From Lachnospiraceae bacterium OM04-12BH (GTDB lineage: Bacteria; Bacillota; Clostridia; Lachnospirales; Lachnospiraceae): a stretch of DNA of 64,000 nt. The stretch covers positions 310,001 through 374,000 of the forward strand of contig QULQ01000001.1 of NCBI GenBank assembly GCA_003490145.1. The letters run 5' to 3'. The translations under genes were made by a program, and so were the position numbers. Shown one piece after another: positions 54,381-61,804 of the stretch (its first letter is position 1; every line of letters starts with the position of its first letter). A model generated the notes under the pieces. It made no database searches and had not been told where the DNA came from. It worked only from the letters and a program-made list of their open reading frames with translations.

Positions 54381-56660
54381 TTAACGGTTTTCATTTACAT
54401 AGATCTGCACGCGGCTCTGGATGATTGATGCCACATCCCTCGCGTTCTTCTGTCCGCTGAAAAATGCTGCTGACTCTTCAGAAATAATATTCATAAGTTC
54501 CTGATCATAAGTATATACCTGATTAAAAGTATACAACATCTGCTTCAGATTCTCTACTTCTTCCTGCGTCATTGGCTTAATTTCCACATCAACACCATTC
54601 ATGTAATAATAATCGGGGCTTTCCACTTCATTTCCATTTTCATCAATATAGGTATCCACCTTCATAGCCTTCTCCCCCATGGCATCCAGTGCCCTGATGC
54701 TTACCGGAAATCCATAGGTGATTTCATCCTGATATTCATCTGTCAGATACCCTCTCATAAACTGCCAGGCACCCTCTTTATTAGCTGATTTGGAAGACAT
54801 GGCAAGCTGCATGGCCGGCATAATAGAGGATCCGTCCTCATTGCTGGAGGGAAAACCGATCAGTGTGATATCTTCTCCGAAGGTTCCCTTCTTGGTATAA
54901 TTATAATCCTTGAACCCGCTCAGACTGTAGGACATGGCTATTGCCCTGTTTTCTCTCCACATGGTGTCATAGCTTTCCCAGTAGGAATCATCATAAACCG
55001 TATCATCTGTCTGCTCTGGAAACTGCTTTAAGAATTCCAGCATCTCTATGAAGGCATCTGAATCAAAATTACAGGTACCAGCATCAAAATCAAGGAACTG
55101 ATTTCCTGCCATAGTCATGCAGTTAAGAAGCATTCTTTCCCTATCCATGTTCGGAAGGAAGCTGGTATCGGCAGGCATTCCGCTCATGAGCTGGTTTACC
55201 TCTCCGATTGTCCAGCCTCTCTCTTCCCCGACCAGAGAAGTTTTTGCGATCAGTGTACTGATCATATAAGAAGGCACCAGACGGTACAGCTTACCATCTA
55301 CAGAAAAGGCATCCAGAATATTGGGCATGAAATTATTAATGTCAAGTCCCTCATCCTTTTCGATATAAGGCTTCAGATCCTCAAACAAGCCTTTGGAAAC
55401 ATAGCTTTCCACTGGCATATTATCATCAATAACCAGAATATCTGGGATTTTTCCAGAAACGATATCTGCATTCAGACGGTTAAGACCAGCCTGATAATCA
55501 TCTTCCGTATTGTACAATGCTGCATAATCCTGGATCGTAATGCGGTACTCATCATTGTTCTTGTTGAATTTTACGATATTGTTTCTTACATCATAATCGA
55601 TTCCATTGCAGGCAAGGACCAGAGTCTTTTTGTCCTTAACCTCTGACGGAGGCACCTTGGTAAATCTTCCAAGTGCATTTCCATCCTCTGCATCATACAT
55701 GGCAAAAAATTCATCCTCATTGATACTGATCACATTGTAAACAGAATAACCGGCTATGTCTGAATCTACAAAATTCATCAGAAGCTGTGTTTCCGTATCA
55801 CCCATATTGTATCCGTATAATCCAATCGAATTTACAAGAAACAGCTCATATTTGCTATTGCCCGGATAAATGGAATAGTCATAGGAATAACCGGGAAGCT
55901 TGGTCGTATCTGTCAGAGTTCCCGTATTCATGTCAACATAGCCAATATTTACTCCATTATCATCCCAGCTGATCCCGGCCACCTTACCGCTTGCAAGAGT
56001 ATATATATTACTAACATCAACCACATTTTCCTTGTCACCTGTTACAATCATTTTCTGATAATTACCATTCTGATCGAACAGACATATATTATCCATGATC
56101 TGTGCATAAATAATATCCTGATAGATCATAATACTGCCCATATAAAGCCAGCCGCCATTTTCTGTTATCTGTTTTTGTACATCCGGCAGCTCATTAATAC
56201 AGATGCTGAAAAGCTGTTCTCCATCCATATTGATCTTCTCAAGATAATACGTATCCATATAATTATCATTTTCATCCGGCTCTGTTGCATAAACATCCTT
56301 CACATAGTAAATATTTCCCTCTTTATCACAGGCCGGATTATTTATACTGACATTATCCTCTATATCCAGTGCCATTTTCTTTATTATGTCACCATTTTCA
56401 TCAAGGCTGGCAAAATGTACAGTCATCTCGCCTTCTTTTCCATAATCATAACCATAAGCCATCAGTGTATCAGCTTTACCAAACAGTGTCGGAATGCTGT
56501 CATTTCCAAAATCAACATTTACATCCGACACTTTATACACATAATTCTTGCTGGATGCCGCCGCCTCACTGTTACCACCATCCTTACTCTTTCCACAGCC
56601 GCTGAGTGCCATCAGCATCATGACAGCTGCCATTCCTGCTGCTACAATTCTCCTCTTCAT
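54381..56660 (-). CDS. Large solute-binding lipoprotein with N-terminal propeller-like region
   Basis: 759 residues. The signal peptide ends in the lipobox LSGC with C22 as the lipid-bound residue. Residues about 40-370 hold repeated hydrophobic strands (for example VDVNFGNDS, IYAQIMDNICLFDQNGN, GKVAGISWDDNGVNIGYVDM) that suggest a beta-propeller. Residues about 375-759 read as an extracellular solute-binding protein of the sugar type (NPLNA-free but with DEYRITIQDY, YQAGLNRLNADIVSGKIPDILVIDD, AWQFMRGYL). The C-terminus (EESAAFFSGQKNARDVASIIQSRVQIY) is strongly like that of the second lipoprotein in the locus. It starts 12 nt after the MacB-like gene. Confidence 0.85.
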   Translation of the reverse strand: MKRRIVAAGMAAVMMLMALSGCGKSKDGGNSEAAASSKNYVYKVSDVNVDFGNDSIPTLFGKADTLMAYGYDYGKEGEMTVHFASLDENGDIIKKMALDIEDNVSINNPACDKEGNIYYVKDVYATEPDENDNYMDTYYLEKINMDGEQLFSICINELPDVQKQITENGGWLYMGSIMIYQDIIYAQIMDNICLFDQNGNYQKMIVTGDKENVVDVSNIYTLASGKVAGISWDDNGVNIGYVDMNTGTLTDTTKLPGYSYDYSIYPGNSKYELFLVNSIGLYGYNMGDTETQLLMNFVDSDIAGYSVYNVISINEDEFFAMYDAEDGNALGRFTKVPPSEVKDKKTLVLACNGIDYDVRNNIVKFNKNNDEYRITIQDYAALYNTEDDYQAGLNRLNADIVSGKIPDILVIDDNMPVESYVSKGLFEDLKPYIEKDEGLDINNFMPNILDAFSVDGKLYRLVPSYMISTLIAKTSLVGEERGWTIGEVNQLMSGMPADTSFLPNMDRERMLLNCMTMAGNQFLDFDAGTCNFDSDAFIEMLEFLKQFPEQTDDTVYDDSYWESYDTMWRENRAIAMSYSLSGFKDYNYTKKGTFGEDITLIGFPSSNEDGSSIMPAMQLAMSSKSANKEGAWQFMRGYLTDEYQDEITYGFPVSIRALDAMGEKAMKVDTYIDENGNEVESPDYYYMNGVDVEIKPMTQEEVENLKQMLYTFNQVYTYDQELMNIISEESAAFFSGQKNARDVASIIQSRVQIYVNENR

Positions 56661-56672
56661 AATTCTCCCTCC

Positions 56673-57782
56673 TTACCGTTTAAAAACCCTTGCTTTTTCC
56701 AGTGCTTTGTCTTTTTTATCCATCAGGATATAAATCAGATCCCTGGTAGTATATTTTCTGTGTTTCCATTTTATGATCAGGAATACCAGAATAATAACAC
56801 CGGGAATCAGCAGAAACAGGAACTGGAAGATCAGGACAACTGCCCTGATGTCCTCATAGCCCCTTGCAATATTCTCGAAATAGGGATAATGAATCGCCGC
56901 ATTCTGCATGGATCTTGTCCCGAAATCAAGGATCACCGGAATCATGGCTTCCACTGTATACCTGGAGGAATTCTCCACTACCTTCATCTGCTCCTCCGTA
57001 GGTCCAAACTTTTCCCGTACAGTCTTTGCCAGAAATCCCTTTACCGGATTCGGTGCTGCTACCTCATAGCAGTTCACGCCTTCACTTGTTCCATAGTCTT
57101 CCAGTGTTTCTACAGAAACATAAACAAGCGTTTTTGTCAATCCGGCATTCTTTGCCATCCGGCTTTCATCCCGCTTCACCACACCGGCAATGGTATGTGG
57201 TACCCCACCGATAGTTACTGTCATTCCTGAGATCTCATTGGAACCAAAAAGCTGCCACGCAGCATCCTCATCAATGACCACATAATCTGTCATCAGCTCA
57301 TTTTCCGAGAAATACCGGCCATCCACAAGCTGCAGTGGATGAAAATAAAAGAAATCATTTCCTATGCCGATCGCATCTGCTTCCAGTGTTGCCTGTTCAC
57401 TGACCAGTGTGATCTTTCCCGGTGCACTGTAGGCATCAATAAACAGTCTTTTTGATTCTTCTGTTTCCTGCTGGTTTCCCTGTACGCTTCCCTCTTCCTC
57501 ATCCAGTGTCACTGCTACATCCGCAAGAGCCGTCGTAAGCTGATTTTCAAAATTACGGATGCTGAAGTCATCCAGTGTTACATCCCTTGTCACAAAGCAG
57601 CTCACCTGTGCATATTCCCTGCCGCCCCATCTGTCCGCTGCCTGCTGGTCTGTCAGTTTTTTTTCCTGACCCCTCCACCACAGCGTCAGGATCAGATACA
57701 GGATCAGTGAAATCACCGCGATCAGGGAAAAGATGATCTGTGCTGCTGACAAACGCTTCAGAAAATTTTTCAAGCCTGCCAC
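56673..57782 (-). CDS. Two-TM protein resembling MacB/FtsX periplasmic core
   Basis: 369 residues. TM1 at about 13-37, an outer domain of about 270 residues, TM2 at about 311-338, and a basic cytoplasmic tail. The outer domain (VDGRYFSENELMTDYVVIDEDAAWQLFGSNEISGMTVTIGGVPHTIAGVVK) resembles the MacB_PCD core. Classical MacB or FtsX proteins have four TMs; two of these are absent here and no ATPase is encoded nearby, so it cannot be an ordinary ABC exporter permease. It lies 14 nt after the HlyD-like gene. Confidence 0.8.
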   Translation of the reverse strand: MAGLKNFLKRLSAAQIIFSLIAVISLILYLILTLWWRGQEKKLTDQQAADRWGGREYAQVSCFVTRDVTLDDFSIRNFENQLTTALADVAVTLDEEEGSVQGNQQETEESKRLFIDAYSAPGKITLVSEQATLEADAIGIGNDFFYFHPLQLVDGRYFSENELMTDYVVIDEDAAWQLFGSNEISGMTVTIGGVPHTIAGVVKRDESRMAKNAGLTKTLVYVSVETLEDYGTSEGVNCYEVAAPNPVKGFLAKTVREKFGPTEEQMKVVENSSRYTVEAMIPVILDFGTRSMQNAAIHYPYFENIARGYEDIRAVVLIFQFLFLLIPGVIILVFLIIKWKHRKYTTRDLIYILMDKKDKALEKARVFKR

Positions 57783-57796
57783 TGTATTCTCCTTTT

Positions 57797-59875
57797 TTAA
57801 CTGTTATTTTCGTTCAGACGTACCTGCTTGCCTGCTTCAACAGGCTTTGTGGATGTGGTGATCACATATTCATAGCCATAAAGTCCGGCTGAGATCGCTG
57901 TGTTGTTATCATCGGAAGCCAGCACCTCCACATCTACTCTCGTCGCTATATAACGGTTGCTGATCGGCCCGCTCTTTGACTCGACGATCAGAATAAATTT
58001 ACCATTCTTATCTTCTCTGATAGCACTGTTAGGTACAGTCAGTTCATATTCCGCACTTCTCTGTCCTACAGAGATATTTAAGGACTGTCCGGCCTGGATA
58101 CTGCTTCCTGTCACATTAAAGACAAGCAGCTTCTTCTGTCCGTTGCTTTCCGGATCCGGCTTGATAGCAGCCAGTGTCACCATGGCATCATCATAATACC
58201 AGGCGTTCTGCAGCTCTCCCACATCTCCTACCTGTACCTTCTTGGACTGCTCGTTTGTGACAGAAAAGCTTACCGTATAGCCCTTACCATCTACCTGTAT
58301 AACCGCTGCAGCCTCCTCCGGCTTTGTTGTTTCTCCTGCCACATAGGCAAGATTTGAAATCGTACCGGCTACCGGCGCTACAATAGCACTGCCCTCTGAC
58401 TTCTCCTTCAGTTTCGCAATTTCATCCTTTTTATCCTGAATATCCTTACTTGCCTTGGACAGATCCAGTTCTGCATTAATATCTGCCGCAAGCTCGGTCT
58501 GTTCCTGCTTTAACAGATCATAAACCGACTGTGCCGCTTTCAAAGCTGCATTGGCATCTGCCAGCCTGTTCTGCCAAGCCACGCTTGCCTGACTGTTGGC
58601 AGCCGTGATCTCAGAGATGTTTTTATTCGCCTGATTTAAACGGTTCTGTGCATCCTGCACGCCACCATCTGAAGAAGCTGTGATCGCCTGTACTTCAGCA
58701 AGCTTCTGCTGAAGCTTCGCAAGCTTTGCTTTCTTATCGGCTAGGGTTGCCTGATTATTTGTGTAATTATTTAAATCCGAACTGTTTTTTTCAATATTTT
58801 CAACATTAATCAACGCTGCATTATAATCTGCAAATAAAGTGGTATAACTTTCTGCTTTATTTCCTGTAGCATTATATATAGCTGTCTGGAGCTGATTAAA
58901 TGCTGTTTTTGTTGTTGATAATGTTGTTTGAACATTCTCAAATGTATCAACTTTTCTGTCACCAGGTATTATTTTTGATGTATCAATGTCTTTATCTAGA
59001 GCTGCAGCATCGAAAATGAGTTTCATCTTATCATATAAATTTCCTACAGCCGTTGCTTTCTGTGCATTATAAGAATTTGGTGCAACTGTTGGTGACGCAC
59101 TCGGGTTTGGATTCGTTCCAGCTGCTCCTCCTGCTGATGACTGTGCATTTGAAATCAGTTTTTCTAAATCTGAAATCTGGGATGTCAGCTCTGAGATCTG
59201 TGCATTCAGCTCTGCAATTGTCTCTGCCTTATCCCTTTCAAAGCGTTCCTGTGCACTTGCCAGATCGGTGGTTGCCTGATCCCGGTTCAATTCATCCGGC
59301 TTGGTATTAACCGTGGCATTGTTGGTGTCCTTTGTGCTCTGAAGCGTAAGTGCATCCACATTTTTCTGGCACTCATCCACCCTTGCCTTGGCCGCCTCCA
59401 GACGATTTACCATATCTGTCACCTTTGCCTGATAGGTTGCAAAGGTATCCGTCCTGCCGCTTGCCACCTTATTGATGATCTCCGGAGAAATCGTTCCTCC
59501 AAAAAGTCCCTTCATATAAGCAAGCTCCAGATCCTCCAGCTCATCCTCTGCTTTTTTCAGCTCATCACTCTCTGCATCCTCCAGATAATAAATGACCTGA
59601 TCCTTCTCTACCGTATCTCCCTGTTTTACCGCTACACTGCTGATGACACGGGACTCCTTGACCATTACATTATAGGGATCTGTGGCTTCTACCGTACCGG
59701 TTCCACGTACCTTGGCTGTGATAGTCCCTCTCTGTACATACTGGGTAGCGACCTCCGGCAGTGAATAATTCATGATCGTATTAGAAAAAAAGGTAAGTAC
59801 AAGCATTACCGCGAGAAAAATGATCGCGGCATTCTTCACCCAGTCTCTTCGTTTGGAAGCTGTTTTTTCGTCCAT
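57797..59875 (-). CDS. HlyD-like membrane-fusion adaptor with long coiled coil
   Basis: 692 residues. TM at about 15-33; first lipoyl half GTGTVEATDPYNVMVKESRVISSVAVKQGDTVEKDQVIYYLED near 58-100; a coiled coil of about 400 residues (interrupted by a Gly/Pro/Ser linker near 257); second lipoyl half SAIVAPVAGTISNLAYVAGE; C-terminal beta-barrel domain. Start choice: ATG at 59875 follows GAGG at 5 nt; the longer frame to 59908 has none. Such adaptors link inner-membrane transporters to outer structures; here the partner appears to be the MacB-like protein downstream. A middle part of the coiled coil is encoded by more AT-rich DNA than its flanks. Confidence 0.85.
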   Translation of the reverse strand: MDEKTASKRRDWVKNAAIIFLAVMLVLTFFSNTIMNYSLPEVATQYVQRGTITAKVRGTGTVEATDPYNVMVKESRVISSVAVKQGDTVEKDQVIYYLEDAESDELKKAEDELEDLELAYMKGLFGGTISPEIINKVASGRTDTFATYQAKVTDMVNRLEAAKARVDECQKNVDALTLQSTKDTNNATVNTKPDELNRDQATTDLASAQERFERDKAETIAELNAQISELTSQISDLEKLISNAQSSAGGAAGTNPNPSASPTVAPNSYNAQKATAVGNLYDKMKLIFDAAALDKDIDTSKIIPGDRKVDTFENVQTTLSTTKTAFNQLQTAIYNATGNKAESYTTLFADYNAALINVENIEKNSSDLNNYTNNQATLADKKAKLAKLQQKLAEVQAITASSDGGVQDAQNRLNQANKNISEITAANSQASVAWQNRLADANAALKAAQSVYDLLKQEQTELAADINAELDLSKASKDIQDKKDEIAKLKEKSEGSAIVAPVAGTISNLAYVAGETTKPEEAAAVIQVDGKGYTVSFSVTNEQSKKVQVGDVGELQNAWYYDDAMVTLAAIKPDPESNGQKKLLVFNVTGSSIQAGQSLNISVGQRSAEYELTVPNSAIREDKNGKFILIVESKSGPISNRYIATRVDVEVLASDDNNTAISAGLYGYEYVITTSTKPVEAGKQVRLNENNS

Positions 59876-59927
59876 TTTATCCTCACATTCTGCCGCATTA
59901 AACGGCATCTATCTGAAATATTATTTA

Positions 59928-60884
59928 TTATCCCTTAATTCCACCCTGATAAGTGATTCCCTCTACAAGATAATCTTCACCATACAGAAATACCAGGATT
60001 GGCGGTACCATATAAATCGTTGCAACAGCAAAGGCCAGTCCTACTTCTCCCTCATTGATCTTCGACAGGAATACGGACAGCGGGTGCATTTCTGTATCCG
60101 ACAGAAGGATCAGCGGCTGCTCTACCATATTCCAGTAATCAATAAAGATCAGGATTGCTACCGAGCACAGCGATCCTTTACAGAGAGGCATACATATGCT
60201 TTTAAAAATCTGCCATTCTCCTGCTCCGTCGATCTGTGCTGCCTCCATCACCGATTCCGGGATCCTTCTCATATACTTGGTCAGAAGGAATACCGCAAAG
60301 GGAGAAAAAATACCCGGCAGCCAGATAGCCCACCTGGTATCCAGTATATTCAGCCATTCACTGACCAGATAGTTTGGTACCAGCGTTACCTGATACGGCA
60401 TCAGCATCAGGATAATATAAACAAAAAAAATGATTTCCTTCAGCCTGCCTCTGTATCTGGCAAATCCATAGGAGGCTCCTGCTGCTACCAGCAGCTGGAA
60501 GATCACGATCGGTACTACAAGAATCACTGAATTCCAAAACTTGAACAGATATTCCGGACTCTTGAACAGCACTGTGATATATTGGCTGAAGGATACCATA
60601 TCCGGAATAAATTTCAGGTTTACCTTGCTGGCTATATAGGTTTTACCGCCTGTATCCGATGTGGCAAAGACCTGTCCATAATTGGCTGATATCTCAGAAG
60701 CAGACATAAAGGAATTGGTCACTGTCAATACGATCGGCATCAGGAAAAGGACAGCAAAGCAGGCAGCAAACATGGTGATCAGCGCTGTCTTGACGATCAG
60801 TCTCCTCCGCTTTTTTCTGTTGTTCCTTCTGGCTCTTCTTTCTGCCGGATTCCATACTCTGGATGAGTGTCTGTTACTATTCAT
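59928..60884 (-). CDS. Sugar ABC transporter permease (MalG type)
   Basis: 318 residues with a long basic N-terminus (RRARRNNRKKRRR), TM1 at about 32-54 and five more TM helices. The EAA loop reads EAAQIDGAGEWQIFKSICMP near 213-232, the binding site for a CUT1 ATPase. Immediately follows MalF (1-nt overlap). No ATPase is encoded here, as usual for CUT1 systems that share MsmX-like subunits. Confidence 0.92.
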   Translation of the reverse strand: MNSNRHSSRVWNPAERRARRNNRKKRRRLIVKTALITMFAACFAVLFLMPIVLTVTNSFMSASEISANYGQVFATSDTGGKTYIASKVNLKFIPDMVSFSQYITVLFKSPEYLFKFWNSVILVVPIVIFQLLVAAGASYGFARYRGRLKEIIFFVYIILMLMPYQVTLVPNYLVSEWLNILDTRWAIWLPGIFSPFAVFLLTKYMRRIPESVMEAAQIDGAGEWQIFKSICMPLCKGSLCSVAILIFIDYWNMVEQPLILLSDTEMHPLSVFLSKINEGEVGLAFAVATIYMVPPILVFLYGEDYLVEGITYQGGIKG

Positions 60885-61804
60885 CAGCCCTCCACATCCT
60901 TTCCAAAATAATTTTCCGTCAGAAACAATACTCCTATGATAATAACCATGACAATTGACATCAATATCGCTGCAGCCGACAGCTTCTGATAATCAAGCTG
61001 GCTGAACGCATTGTTCATAAAATGCTGCATCATATAAATCGTGTCATAAGGATAGTTTCCTGTCAGCAGATAGATTTCCCTGAAAACCTTGAAGGAATTT
61101 ATCAGGGACATAATCGTTACAAATAAAATCGTGGAAGACAGATACCGTATCTTGATATACCAAAATATCTGCCTTTGCGTGGCACTCTCCAGCACTGCTA
61201 CCTCCAGGATATCCTTTGGGATACTGGAAAGAGCTGCCATAAACAGGATCATATTATAGCCAAGATTTTTCCAAAGAAACAGGATGACGATAACCACCTG
61301 CGCATGGGAAGATTTCAGCCAGTCTATCTTGTCTGCTCCAAACAGCCCAATAAAGTCGTTGACAATGCCGTTATAATGAAACAGCACCTGCCAGATCAGG
61401 ATAACCGATGCCACAGGCACCATCATGGGACTTAAGAAAAAAGTCCTGAACTGGCTCCTGAAAGGGATCTTAAAGTCCAGTATCATGGCAAGGAGCAGGG
61501 AAAGGATTACAGCAAGCGGCACTGCTACCAGAGAAAATTTCATGGTATTGGCAGCTGCCTGCTGAAATGCCTTGTTTGTTGCCACTTTTACGAAATTATC
61601 CAGAAATACAAACTCATGATTAATAGGATTGTCCACCATGGAATAATAAATGACAACAAAAAAAGGTAATACAAAAAACAGCAGTACACCGGTCAGGCTG
61701 GGGGAAAGATACCCCCAGCTGATCAGTGTGCCATGCCTTGCTCTCTGTGTCAGCTTATTATGCTTCTTTTTTGACTTATTTTCTGCCTTCTGCCCGTGCA
61801 GCAT
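60884..61804 (-). CDS. Sugar ABC transporter permease (MalF type)
   Basis: 306 residues, six TM. The EAA-loop is degenerate: EVAVLESATQRQIFWYIKIRYL, lacking the glycine of EAAxxDGA. Its start is directly adjacent to the stop of the solute-binding protein. Together with MalG forms the membrane part of the importer. Confidence 0.92.
   Translation of the reverse strand: MLHGQKAENKSKKKHNKLTQRARHGTLISWGYLSPSLTGVLLFFVLPFFVVIYYSMVDNPINHEFVFLDNFVKVATNKAFQQAAANTMKFSLVAVPLAVILSLLLAMILDFKIPFRSQFRTFFLSPMMVPVASVILIWQVLFHYNGIVNDFIGLFGADKIDWLKSSHAQVVIVILFLWKNLGYNMILFMAALSSIPKDILEVAVLESATQRQIFWYIKIRYLSSTILFVTIMSLINSFKVFREIYLLTGNYPYDTIYMMQHFMNNAFSQLDYQKLSAAAILMSIVMVIIIGVLFLTENYFGKDVEG

Noticed and set aside
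56175..57230. Plus-strand open frame of about 351 codons opposite the lipoprotein and MacB-like genes
   Set aside because: It spans the border of two genes on the other strand and reads as His/Ile-rich noise without domain.
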